Source of the DNA: Dasypus novemcinctus
Taxonomy: Eukaryota > Chordata > Mammalia > Cingulata > Dasypodidae
DNA length: 64,000 bases
Direction: 5' to 3'
Assembly (NCBI RefSeq): GCF_030445035.2
Contig: NC_080689.1
Span: forward strand, 19,497,278-19,561,277
How positions within the stretch are numbered: position 1 is the first letter of the stretch; every line of letters starts with the position of its first letter. Shown here in pieces: positions 20,988-58,068 of this stretch. The translations under genes and the position numbers were made by a program. The notes under the pieces are model-generated. The model saw only the letters and a program-made list of their open reading frames with translations. It did no database searches and had not been told where the DNA came from.

Positions 20988-23311
20988 TGTTACCAGATTT
21001 TATCTAGGTTCTTGGCTATGCTACAGAAATGAATTTTAAGAGCACGCCGGGTAAGTTAGGTCAGTAATTTATTCAGGTAGGGAAGGAGAAAATAACAGAG
21101 CAGGGGTCCCAGGTAGAGAGGAAGGGGGTGAAAAAGGATGAAGAGGGCTAAATTACAAGCTACAGTTCCCCATTATAGATTATAAATCCCCAGGTTTACT
21201 TGCATGGCCACGTGGCAGAGGAAAAATGGCGAGAACAGCACACCGAGGGCAGGGAACAGATCCAGAGGCAGGAGGGCAGGGTGAGAGAGAGTGTTCAGGC
21301 CTGTGCCTGGCTTTATAAACTATTAATTATTCCACCCTTTTGCTAGTGGAAGGGCAGGGGTTCCAGCTGTTTGCTCTTTTGATTGATTACCCCACCCATC
21401 AATCCCTTAGTGAGGACCCAATGATAAACTCGCTACGGAACATTTGGGGCTTTTCCTTGTATCCAGAAGAAGTCTTTGTTCTGTATAGCAGAATCCTGGG
21501 AGTGGGGGGTCTTCTAGCAGCCATCTCGGGGGTTACTGATGTCCATGTGGACTCTCTGCCAGGTTCCAGATCCATCTATTAATTCCCTATCTTACTAGCC
21601 TGCTTCACTGCCTCTGAGTAATTTCCCTGAACTTACTACAACTGACCAGTTTGGTAGTGTACTTCCTTTGAGTATACATGCAATCACATGGTCTCTCACC
21701 CTCAGATCTGCCTATACCCTCCTTCCCTCTTAAACAGATTTAACTGTAATTTCAGAATCCCACACAGAAGACACTCTTGGTCATCCTCTAATTGTACTGT
21801 GGGTACATAGTGTGGCAGGAAAATATTAGGTTTTTCCTTTTTAGATCATCAGTAGACAGACTGTCCAAATTCCTGAAGACACCCCAATGAGTATGCTGGA
21901 ATGCAAGAGGCCACACCCATTGTTCTAGGGAGAAATGGAAAAAAGTCAGCCGATCCTTTGTCCCAGATCCCACCCTGATGGAACATTTTTTTTAAAGATT
22001 TATTTTTTATTTATTTCTCATTCCCTCCCCTCCCCCCCCCCCCAGTTGTCTGTTCTCTGTGTCCATTCGCTGTGTGTTCTTCTGTGACCGCTTCTATCCT
22101 TATCAGCAGCACTGGGAATCTGTGTTTCTTTTTGTTGCATCATCTTGTCGTGTTTGCTCTCTGTGTGTGCGGTGCCATTCTTGGGCAGGCAGCACTTTCT
22201 TTCACTCTGGGCGGCTCTCCTTACGGGGCACACTCCTTGTGCATGAGGCTCCCTTACATGGGGGACACCACTGCGTGGCACGGCACTCCTTACACGCATC
22301 AGCACTGTGCATGAGCCAGCTCCACACAGGTCAAGGAGGCCTGGGGTTTGAACCGTGGAACTCCCATGTGGTAGGTGGACGCCCTATCCAATGGGCCAAG
22401 TCCGCTTCCCCTGACTGAACTTTTAGCCTCAAGACTGAAGCTCCCAAGCTGCTTAGTTCATCCTAAGAATGCTGAGATTTTGCCGCTGGGTATCCCCACA
22501 GCACCCTCAGTCTTGGGAGACATCTGTACTTGGGTTCTAGACCAAAGCTATCAAGCTGAACTTTCTCCATTGAAAGGGGCAGGCTAGGGACCTTTCTTTT
22601 GGCCTACTCTTGCAGAGGTCTTAGGAAGTGGCCATGAGAGAGAGAGCTCATTTTATAGCTACTGCCAGGGACTAAGTTTTGCAGCTAAACCAGACATTAA
22701 GAAAACAAAAGAGGGCACAGAGAGGCTCTAATTAAAAAGCCTAGACTTAACGGTTTTCATCAGGCATTACTTGTATCTTTGTCTCCTGGTTGGCCCACCA
22801 AATATGTTAATGGGATACTTTGGGTTCTGGACTTCTGGGTTCTTGGCTAGAATTTAAGGATACACTGTAGGGTAGACAAGGGAGTAAAGAGTTTAAGAAA
22901 CAAGAAAAGAAAAAAAGTACACAACCCCAGATGTGGGTGTGGATGTGCTACAGAGTGAGATGCCCCCAGATTAGGCCTTGGTAAGACCTTTCCTCCTTCT
23001 CTTTCCTAATGTTGGAGAGGGCCCCCAGCTGTTTGCCGTTCTGATTGGTTGCCTTACAATCCCCACGTTTTAGCTCTCAGGAGAACCAATGCAGAGGCCT
23101 TTCGTTTGGAGTTATCTGGGATGAATAGGGAGGCCTATTTGGAGTTATCTCAGCTTCCTCTTGACCCAGGGCCTTGGTGGGGGTCTGTCTGGCTTTTTAC
23201 TTAGTAGCAGTCTTCCCTCAAGGCGTTTCCAGGTGGGTCTCTCTGCCCTGTTCTCTGCCAGGTCCCAGCTGTCTTCCATCTTTCCCTCTACTCATCTGCC
23301 TCAAAGTCACA
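20988..23311 (-). mobile_element. Decayed endogenous retrovirus with two LTR-like ends
   Basis: Two related blocks, 20988-21608 and 22805-23311, both begin TGTTA on the + strand. They share GGTTCTTGGCTA, CCAGCTGTTTGC and TCTCTGCCAGGT in order. On the - strand the first has TTTATAAAG (TATA-like) and AATAAA (about 21070). Next to the inner edge of the second LTR the - strand has a possible primer-binding site, TTTGGTGGGCCAACCAGG. The roughly 1.2-kb interior has no gag, pol or env that I can see, so it is either deleted or non-autonomous. Confidence 0.5.
21987..22410 (-). repeat. Full-length SINE (type A)
   Basis: Antisense copy inside the decayed retrovirus, with a poly(T) left edge and the tRNA-like head at 22340-22410. 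CTGATGGAAC / CTGACTGAAC flank it. Confidence 0.92.
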
Positions 23312-23397
23312 CTCTCCGGGTCTAAATATCCACTACTATGGATATTGTGTTTAAGTAATCAACAGAATTTCTGTTTATGTACTTGTTCTAATTTTTT

Positions 23398-24171
23398 TTT
23401 TTTCTGTTAGGTCATGGTTTCACAGACTTTTTTTTCTCTATTTTTTTTAAATGTTACATTAAAATATATATATATAAGAAGTCCCCATTTTTCCCCCATC
23501 CCCCTCATCACACTCCTCCCACATCAACAACCTCTTTCATCATCGTGGCACATTCATTGCATTTGGTGAGTACATTTTGGAACACTGCTGCATCACATGG
23601 ATAATGATTTACATTGTAGCTTACACTCTCCCCCAGTCCACCCAGTGGGCCATGGGAGGACATACAATGTCCAGCATCTGTCCCTGCAGTACCACCCAGG
23701 ACAACATCAAGTCCCGAAAATGCCCCACATCACATCTCTTCATTCCTCTCCCTATCCTCAGCAGCTACCGTGGTGGCCACTTTCTCCACATCATTGCTAC
23801 AGTTTCTTCCATTACTAATCACAATAGTTCCATAGTAGAGTATCGGTAAGTTCACTCTAATCCATATTTTATTCCTCCATCCTGTGAACCCTGGGATGGT
23901 TATGTCCACTCCACCTCTATATCAAGAGGGGGCGTAGATTCCACATGGATGATGGATACAATTCTCCTGCTTGCTCTTGTAGGAATTCTCGGCTCCCTGG
24001 TGTGGTGGTTGACTTTCTTCACCTCCCTGTTAGCCGGATGGGGTAAGTCCAATGAATCAGAGGGTAGGAGTTGCAAGTCTGCTGAGACTTAGGGCCCAGC
24101 TGTCACACGGACAGTCCAGAGATTCAGGTCTCCTGAGTATACGCCAACCCCAGCACCAACCACAGGTTTAC
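23398..24171 (-). mobile_element. 5'-truncated LINE 3'UTR, about 770 bp
   Basis: T-rich left edge, then the pyrimidine block and the long conserved 3'UTR ending near GCTGAGACTTAGGGCCCAGC. It is flanked by TGTTCTAATTTTT / TGTTCTAATTCTTT (23384 and 24172). It is the same subfamily as 8843-9162, sharing CACCCAGTGGGCCATG. Confidence 0.82.
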
Positions 24172-24185
24172 TGTTCTAATTCTTT

Positions 24186-24600
24186 TAATGGCTTCCCATC
24201 ATTCATAGAATAAAATCTAAATACCTTAGTATAGCATACAAGATTTTCATGATCTCTTCTTTACCTACTTATGCAATCTCATCTGTAACTATTCTCTTCC
24301 ATGAAACCTAAATTCCAAGAAACCTGAATGACTTGTAGTTTCCCAAGGTCACTAAATGATCTATTATATAATCCAGGTATGTCTGCAAAGTTTTACTCAT
24401 CCTTTAGCTCTCATCCTATAACTTCGGTGAAAGAATTTTCCTAATATTCCCTTTCACACGTTAACGGCCATGCCTTCCCATTGCTCTACTGCTGGCCCAT
24501 CATGTATCTCTCCAAGTATGTCTCATACTCCCAAAATGCCCCCTTTCAATTTGGAGGCCACATCTACGAAGCTTGGATGTTAAATTTAAGTATATTTATT
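24186..24600 (+). repeat. Ancient LINE (L2/CR1-like) fragment
   Basis: TGGCTTCCCATCATTCATAG, then AATAAAATCTAAATACCTTA and GCATACAAGATTTTCATGAT resemble a very old mammalian LINE text. Strongly diverged. Confidence 0.5.
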
Positions 24601-24744
24601 TAAACATTTTAAAAACCTATATGGGTTTATAAACTGAAAAATATGTCACCAGACAAGACCTTTTAGTGAAAAGAGCAGGTTCTGTTACTACCTTACCTTC
24701 TCTGGGCCTCAAGTTGTCTTCATCAAGGAATGTGGCTAGGTAGC

Positions 24745-24900
24745 ACTTCAGTCTCTGCATAGCACTTTACAAGTCAGATATTATTTTTAATATTAGGTAA
24801 TCCAGCCTCCTTCAGTGGAGGAAACTGAGGCTCAGATTTGATATATCATTTAATCAAGTTCCTATAAATTAATTAATGATTAAGGGCAAGAAAACGTTGC
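24745..24900 (-). repeat. MIR SINE
   Basis: GAGGAAACTGAGGCTCAGA is the antisense MIR core, followed by degraded flank. Confidence 0.6.
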
Positions 24901-24936
24901 GATCCTACCTGGGTCAGACCTTTAGGAACCCACCTA

Positions 24937-25012
24937 TTTTTTTTTTTTTTTAAGACACGGGCAGAGATTGAACCCCGGACCTCAACCACTGAGCCACATC
25001 TGCTCCCCTGAT
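24937..25012 (-). repeat. Short SINE (tRNA-like head), antisense
   Basis: A 76-bp insert with poly(T) edge and head GGGAGCAGATGTGGCTCAGT on the - strand. It is flanked by the perfect duplication GAACCCACCTA (24926 and 25013) and is the nearest repeat upstream of the promoter. Confidence 0.9.
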
Positions 25013-25023
25013 GAACCCACCTA

Positions 25024-50581
<25,558 letters not shown>

Positions 50582-53330
50582 TCTGAAAAAGTAATACATG
50601 AGTAGAAAAGACACGTTACATTTGTGTACAGGCTGGGAATTCTTTCTGAGAAGGGGTAGAACACCTGTTGCTGGTAAAATTTTACATGTTCCAGATGTAA
50701 AGGCAGGTTTAAGGTCTTAAGGTTTTTTTTTTTCTTGTTTAATTAAGCAATGGCAGTTATGGGGGGTTTTTGTTTTGTTTTTGTTTTTTTTGGTCAGAAT
50801 TCTAGATTCTGTTTGATTTTTCATATTCCAGTGAATAAAATATAAAAGCATTGTGTTTTTAAGATTGTGTCAATATTCACCTAAAAACTTGTGCCAAAAG
50901 CACCTGGACTGGTAATTGTATTTCACTTGAAGGACAAAATAAGACAAGATCTTGATGATCTAAAGTGCAATTTTTTTTCTGAAGAGCTTTCTCTTGCACC
51001 ACAGATCCTGTAGATATATATTTATATTTATACATATATATTTATGAAGTAATTATTATTCACAAAATATATTTCTCAATAACCTGAAAATTAAGATATT
51101 TTAAATCTGATGCTTAAATGTTCTTTAATTTGACCATTAATTTTTTTTATTTATAAATTTAAATTGTTTTTTAATTTGTATATAATTTTTAAAATCTCAT
51201 ATATGCTTCAGTAATTCCTTGTTAAGAATTCTTTATAATAACTACTAAAACTAATTTTAATAGTTGCTAATGTAGATTTGGTTTGTTTGTGCTTTTCAAA
51301 GCCATTTGAAATGTCTAAACATCTGGTTTAAAGTTTCTGTTTATCTTTCTGACCAAAGGATCAAGAGGTATAATATATATGACATTCATTAAAACTATTA
51401 ATATATAGAAAAACAGTAGTATTTATAGCATCAGTAAATATTTTTAAAGTTTTAAATCAAAAGTTACTGGAAAGAAACCTCTAAAATCTTATGTTCCTGA
51501 ACAAATGTTATTTGAAGTAGAAAAAATAAAATGCTTCCCACTTGTGTGTTTTGTTTTATAACACCTTGTCCTTTATTACCTGATATTTTAACAAGTATCA
51601 GGTACTCTCTAGCAAATGTACACTTTTTGCTAATGGAATGTTAATAATTTTTAACTAGTAAACTTTTGTTGCAAATAATTCATAGGTTCTAAATGTACCT
51701 TTAATATTATTTTGTGAAATAGATAAAATATTTTATTTATATCTGCAAAATAGCAAATGCCTGTTAAGTAATAGCATATTATTGTATTATCCTTTCCGGT
51801 CTCAGCTGGAAGGGTTAACTGCAGTCCTCAATAAGATTATATAGCCATCTCTTGAAACGTATTCTTTTTAGCAGCCTTATCCATCAGGAAATACCCAGCA
51901 ACTCTAAAACAAGCCTACAGATTAGCAAGTTACCAAGTTCATCTTTCTTCCTCCCATAAAAGGAAACAAGCAAAAAAAATAACTTATTTTAAGCTGCAGG
52001 AAAAGTGAGTCAGAATAATGTAGAAAATCACATATACAAATTTTTTTAAAAAGAGGCTTAGGAGAACAGATTACAAGTACCAGAAGAGGAGAACGTATAA
52101 AACCTAAAATAATATGAAGTAGTGAGGAAGGATCTGTGGCGACAGAAGCAGCAACTGCAAAATAAACAATTTCCCCACTATAGGAGTTCCTAGGATCATT
52201 ACTTATTAGAATGGATTATTGTATTTGAAGCTCTTAGTGTTGATCCTGGAATCTTGTCTCCAAAACTTGGGATCCATACCAGGGGGGTAAAATTTTACTA
52301 AGCAGTAGCATTTTAGGACACTTCTATAAAAAATGGTTTAATTTGGGAGTAGGTGTAACTCAGTGATTGAGCTCCTGCTTCCCATGTGTGGGGTTCCGGG
52401 TTTAATCCCCCGGTAGCGCCTCAGAAAATATATATATTTTTAAATGGTTTAAATTTTTAAGCTATCATTGCTTGAATAGAAAACTCACTTATGGATCATA
52501 TTTATGCCTAATGATATAAGATAAAATGAGGTATTTGTGTTTTAACAAAGGTATTTTAAAATAATAGCATTTAATCTTGGAAACTGCCTTATTCATGGTA
52601 TATTTAAGTACATTTTACAAAGTTTCAAGTTCAGCCAACATCTTTGTGTACTAATGAGCAAAGCAGCTAAGTCAAATGGTCAGTGTGAAAACATTTGTAA
52701 ATGTATACAAATACAGTACTGCTACAGCTAATAATGGCAAACTGATGATAATGTCCTCTCCTTGAATTTTTATAAAATAATGTCTTCTAAGTCATATTGA
52801 TTTTAAATAATGATTTCAACACAATTATTATTTCATTAATATTTTACAAACAGAATTAGCCAGATAACTGTATATCTTTTGTCTCTTCTACTTGTGTGTA
52901 TGTGTGTGTGTATATATCTTTTTTTAAATAGTGTCATCAGATATAGTCATCCTGATGGATAGTGAGCCTCTAAAAAGAATTTTGAGACATGTTTTCTTTT
53001 GTTTCACATTGATTATAAAATAGTTGAAATTTCGATTGAAAATTAAACTCTACATATAATCAAAAATGTTAAGTAGTTTAGGAAGATTTGTGAAGTTTTA
53101 TGAACCATTATAAAACCTGCTTATTTCTAAGATTTATAAGACAATTTTTTGCATAATAATGTTTCAGTTTCAAAAAATTACCCAAATATTAAATTTATAG
53201 CTTGAATTAGTGAAAATTTGCATTGATTTAAAATATGAAATAGATCTTTTTATTTAAATATTGGTTAAAATTTGTCAATTTATTTTTTTAATATTGATGT
53301 AGTAAAACATTGAATAAAACAGTACCTCAA
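50582..53330 (+). other. YIPF4: Probable YIPF4 3'UTR with candidate poly(A) signals
   Basis: AT-rich DNA after the stop codon that is almost free of interspersed repeats. AATAAA hexamers lie at 50834, 51525 and 53313. The one at 51525 is followed by a GT/T-rich tract, as at real cleavage sites. The true 3' end cannot be fixed from sequence alone. Confidence 0.5.
52342..52441 (+). repeat. Short SINE
   Basis: GGGAGTAGGTGTAACTCAGT head and GGGTTTAATCCCCC box-B-like block. Perfect duplication AAATGGTTTAA at 52331 and 52442. Confidence 0.9.
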
Positions 53331-55019
53331 CAACCTAATAAAAACACTGAAAATATTTTTCACATTCATCAAAATGAATAATTGAGTTTTTAAAAATGAT
53401 TATCATTTATATTTTACACTTCTCTTAGTGCACATTTTAACTACTGTTTTAGGCTTTAGGGAATTGTGACAGATTTGTTTTTAAAATAATACCTTCCACA
53501 CAATTCTATCAGATTGCTGATTGTCTGAAACAAGTATTAATATCACTAAAAACCATTCTCAGCAGTTCTGTACTCTAATATTGCAGTTGGGTAAACAAAG
53601 TAATATTTTATTCTCTTTCATGAATGGTTTCTTTAATTGAACCCTTGTGCCTTATACTACTATTCAGTTTTCCTTTAGAAATTGAGTTACAAATACTGTA
53701 TTCATCAATTGTATAATTTCCTGGCATAATTTGTGTATTTGAGAATCCATTGCCACTTTTTTGAGTAAATCCCTAGAATCTGATTTTTGACATCAGAAAA
53801 TTCACTAAAGGCTAGAAATTCTTAACATCTTTTTACTGCAAATCATGATATTTTCTGAAGAAAGATCCACTTGCAAATAGTTTTCTTTATAGCAAACTTC
53901 TGTTATGAATTTTAGACCCTACCAAGATCTTATGAGGTTTACCAGTTCTGAAAAAAAATCGATGAGAATATTCCCTATACAAGGCATCTTTTATTAAACA
54001 TGAAGCTTATGTTTAGGTTTCTCTTGAAATTCTTTTGATATGCTGAGTTGAATTTGGAGGTTAATTTAGGGAAAGAAAGGATTAGGATGATAGTAGTAAA
54101 ATCATTCCCTGCTTCACATTTTATACTAGTGGTAACCATGCTTTCAGCTGTTCTACTTTTCAGCAAAATACCCACAAGCTTGAAAAAATTTGTTGTAATT
54201 CTTTAAACATCCCTTCTAAATGATTCCAGGGTATCCTAATGCTATCACAGTAACTATTTTAGGTCAGTTATTATTATAAACTATAGTTCATAAAATATTT
54301 TTAATTTAACTCATAATTAGATTATGTAAAGGTCATTAATACTTATGAAAAATGTAACCATTCCTTCCTGTTAAAATTTTGGTAAATTACCACTTGGAAT
54401 ATATATAAATTAATTTATCAGGAATAGAAACCTTGGTAATTATTGCCACTGAGCAAATTTATTAAAAACCAAACAAGGCAAAAAAGCTTACCAGAGTACT
54501 TACACAGGATCAAGTGAAATTACAGAGAATATTGGGGAGAAATTTGTCATTTGGTGATAAAAAGATAAAAAGAAAAAGAATATTAAAAGCAGATTGCTGC
54601 AATTCACAATAAAAGCACTCACTGTCAAAGAATAATTGTTGAAATTTTACATTTTTACTCTTTTGTAGTAATCCTCTTTTGTAGTAATCCTACTCTTTTG
54701 TGGAATTAATCAGTTCTCTATAAAGTATTACAAATAGTGTGCACCATTTGAAGATGAGACAGTGCATGTGTTTTGTAATCCTTATCCAGAATTGCTTGCT
54801 ATAATGATAATCTCTCTATGGAAAACAGCAAAAATATTGTTCTTGATGATGGACTTAGTTCCTTAGCCCCTTTTCCAAATGGAAGTTCACAAAATGCTTT
54901 TTTCTAAGGGCAAATTTATTTTCAAAGGGTGGTACTGGTAAGTGTCCTGAATAATGAAACATTGAGAAGAAATGGCATTGGATTGGGCACCCCACGTGTG
55001 AAGGAATAATAGATATTTA
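53331..55019. other. Unassigned intergenic sequence 3' of YIPF4
   Basis: AT-rich and without named repeats or coding signal. A short duplication of CTTTTGTAGTAATCC occurs at 54660-54690. Confidence 0.45.
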
Positions 55020-55770
55020 TCAAGTATTTTATTAATCCCTTACTTTGTGCCAAGCATATGCTAGGTGCCAGGTCCAAAATGATATGCAAAAAAGACCACA
55101 CACACCCTGTCCTTAATGAACTTGTTTTGTAGGGGAAATAGCCAAATAATTTCACAAATTTTAAAACAATTATCACACAATTAAAATTGTGACAAATAGA
55201 AGTCTGTCTAGTAAGAATGTATAATAGAGGAATTTGATCAGAGAAGGCTTTCCTGAAGCATTGTGCTTGATCTGGGATCTTAGGGATAAGTAAAAGTTAA
55301 CTAGGCAGGGAAACTGATGTGGCTCAAGCCAATGAGCTCCTGGCTACCACATGGGAGGTCCCTGGTTCGGTGCCTCCTAAAAAAGCAAGGTGGCACAACA
55401 AGAGACAAAAGAAGGAAAACATGAGTGACACAACAAAGCAGGGAGTGGAGGTTCCCAGTGCCTCCTGAAGAAGACAAGCAAGACAGGGAGCTAACACAAC
55501 AAGATGACACGAGACACAAGAAATACCTAATGAGAGCGACAACAAAACAGGGCATGGAGGTGGCTGAAATGATTAGGTGCCTCCCTCCCACATCAGAGAT
55601 CCTAGTTCAGTTCCCAGTGCCTCCTAAAGAAACAAGGAAGACGAATAGACACATCATGTGTAAATAACAAGGGGGTAGGGAGAAATAAATTTTTTTTTTA
55701 ATTAACTAGGCAAAGAAGAGTCTTCCAGATAGAGGGAGCAGGTGAGTAGAAGGAATCAAATGCCAATTTG
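55020..55770 (-). repeat. L2 LINE fragment interrupted by a SINE
   Basis: TTTGTGCCAAGCATATGCTA, then GAGAAGGCTTTCCTGAAGCA and, after the SINE, TCTTCCAGATAGAGGGAGCA follow the antisense L2 order. Confidence 0.7.
55308..55701 (+). repeat. SINE (type B dimer)
   Basis: Perfect duplication TTAACTAGGCA at 55297 and 55702. Two head-like blocks and an extra GTGCCTCCTGAAGAAGAC copy in the middle. Confidence 0.92.
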
Positions 55771-55869
55771 GCTAGAGTTGATAAAATTGAAGTAAGGACC
55801 ATACCACATCTGACATGTTTTCTTTGTCAAAGCTTTTGATTAGAAATACAGTATCAGAAACATGCTGAA

Positions 55870-56990
55870 GGTCAAAATATGCAATTCCATTTTTGTTGGT
55901 ATTTATACTAAAAAATGTGTGTGCATATGCTACAAGAGATGTATAAGAATGTGTGTAGAAAGATTATTCATAATAGCAAAAAGTTCCAATGTCATTCAAC
56001 ATAGAATGGGTAAATTAGTATATTTATACAAGGGAATCTTATGTAACGAGGAAAATAAACTAGAGCTACATGCAACAACATGGAGAATCTCAAGCATGTG
56101 GTGTGAAAGAAGTCAAATAGAATGTGTACTATATTACTCCATTTATATGAAGTGCGAACAGGCAGAATTATGCCATAGTGTTTAGAGATTTGTGCTGAGG
56201 TGACAAAGTCTTTTGTAAACAGCTTTTTTGAAGTAAATTTTATCCATTGTTAAGTGTTTGGTGTGATGATTTTCAGTAAATTTGTACAATTGTACAGCTG
56301 TCACCCCAATCCAGTTAGCAAAGTCATTTTTATAAAAAGCAAGAAAATGACCACTGTGAAAATCAGGATAGTGGTGACCCTTAGTTGGGAGAGAGAGGGT
56401 TGTGTTTGCAAAGGGGCATGAGGAGGACTTCTGGGATTGCTGTCAATGTTCCATTTCTTGATCTGGATGGTGGTTTCATGGATTTTATTTTCCCTCACCC
56501 TGAGATGGCTCCCTTATCTGTTTGCTCGTTGTGTTTTCTTTGTTTGCGCTCATTGTCTGCTTGGGTTTTTTTTGCTTGTCTGCTTGGCATTTTTCTTTAG
56601 GAGGCACCAGGAACTGAACCTGGGACCTTTCGTGTATGAGGCAGGCACTCAACTGCTTGAGCCACATCTGCTCCCTGTGCGTTTTGTTTTGCTTGTTGTC
56701 TATTCATTGTTTGCTAGTTGTCTTGCTCATTTTTTGTTTATTGTTTTTGCTCATCTGCTTGTTGTTTTTGCTCATCGTCTGCCCATGTTTTTCTCATTGT
56801 CTGCTTGTTGTCTTTCTTCAGGAGGCACCAGAAACCGAACCTGGGATCTCCCAAGTAGGAGGTGGGAACTTAAGTGCTTGAGCCACATCCACTCCAGATG
56901 TTTGGTTTTTAATAATTCATTAACCTGTATGTTTTATGTACTTTTCTGTATGTGTGTTACAGTACATCATTTTAAATGTTTTTAAATTGT
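55870..56990 (+). mobile_element. Old L1 3' region, interrupted
   Basis: + strand pieces at 55870-56200, 56340-56490 and 56898-56990 read as L1 ORF2 C-terminus and 3'UTR (ATGCAACAACATGGAGAATC, CAGGATAGTGGTGACCCTTA, TACTTTTCTGTATGTGTGTT). A - strand L1-like piece (56205-56340) and a SINE sit between them. Confidence 0.7.
56497..56897 (-). repeat. SINE (type B dimer) with expanded spacer
   Basis: Antisense blocks GAGGCACCAGGAACTGAACC (56600) and GAGGCACCAGAAACCGAACC (56822) each end in GAGCCACATC. Between them is an expanded TTTTTGCTCATCTGCTTGTT-like simple repeat. Confidence 0.85.
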
Positions 56991-57039
56991 TTTAGACAGA
57001 TTATACATTTAGTATAAATTACAACTTTGCCTCTTTCTA

Positions 57040-57310
57040 ATACAACTTCATGTATTAGCCACTTTTTCAAGTTATACAAACTTCATAACCACCTCTTTGA
57101 AGAAGCCTTCCTTGAACACCCTTATTATGCAACCATGTGCCCCAGTAAGTCTCTTATATTATTACATATTTATTTTATGGCACTTATTACTCTCAACCAG
57201 GACTCTTTAAAAAAATTCCTACACTTTAATGCAAGCTCCACTAAGGCAGGAACATTTTCTGATAATATTCATCAGTATAATCTCAGTACTTTTGTTGAAT
57301 GAATATGTGA
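57040..57310 (+). repeat. L2 LINE 3' end
   Basis: AGAAGCCTTCCTTGAACACC, TTTATGGCACTTATTACTCT, GCAAGCTCCACTAAGGCAGG and TTTTGTTGAATGAATATG are L2 landmarks in order. Confidence 0.82.
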
Positions 57311-57419
57311 ACCTTGTCATTCAATCACAGATTCAAATCCAGATCCAGAGGATATTCAGAACCTGTAAGTCATTAGTCTTTCATAAAGTGTTAAAGCTAA
57401 GACAAAACCTTAGAGATCC

Positions 57420-57545
57420 TCTAATAAGTGTTACCATACCCCATACAGATGAGGAAACTAAAGCCCAAAGGATTGTCCAGACTAACACAAGTGATCTGCA
57501 GAATTGGGACAGGAGCTTAAGTCTTCAATCTCCTACCCTAGTGCT
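57420..57545 (-). repeat. MIR SINE
   Basis: CATACAGATGAGGAAACTAA, then GTGATCTGCAGAATTGGGAC fit the antisense MIR core. Confidence 0.65.
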
Positions 57546-57696
57546 TTTTCTGTTAATATTACTAAGTAGAACAGCAATGGTGCCAGTTGGACAGCAATGT
57601 AGGTAATTCCCTTCTACCATAATCCATCTTATGGGTAATTGACATGCCTTTCCCCTCTTTAATCCCTTCTGTTGCACTTTTTAAAAAATCCACTAT

Positions 57697-58068
57697 TGGG
57701 AAGCAGATGTGGCTCAAGTGATTAGGCTCCCACCCACCACACGAGAAGTCCTGGGTTCGGTTCCTGGTGCCTCCTGGAGAAGACAGGCAAGACAGGAAGC
57801 TAGTGCAAAAGACAGGCGCTACAAGCTGATGCAATAAACTGACACAACAAAGAGACAGGAAAGACAATGAGAGACACAACAAGCCAGGGAGCTGAGGTGG
57901 CTCAAGCAATTGAGTGCCTCTCTCCCACATGGGAGTTCCCCGGTTTAGCTCCCAGTGCCTCCTAAAGAGAACAGAGCACATAACAAATGGACACAGAGCA
58001 GACAGTGAGCGCAAACCATGGGGTGGGGGAGTGGGGAAGTGGTGGGTGTGGATAAAAAAAAATGGACT
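57697..58068 (+). repeat. SINE (type B dimer)
   Basis: Head GGGAAGCAGATGTGGCTCAA, second block at 57900 (CAAGCAATTGAGTGCCTCTC), a G-rich stretch and A-rich tail. ACTATT on both sides. Confidence 0.92.

Noticed and set aside
1-25000. Possible NLRC4 exons upstream of YIPF4, expected from the human gene order (- strand)
   Set aside because: I found no frame or splice-bounded segment resembling NLRC4, so its exons probably lie outside the window.
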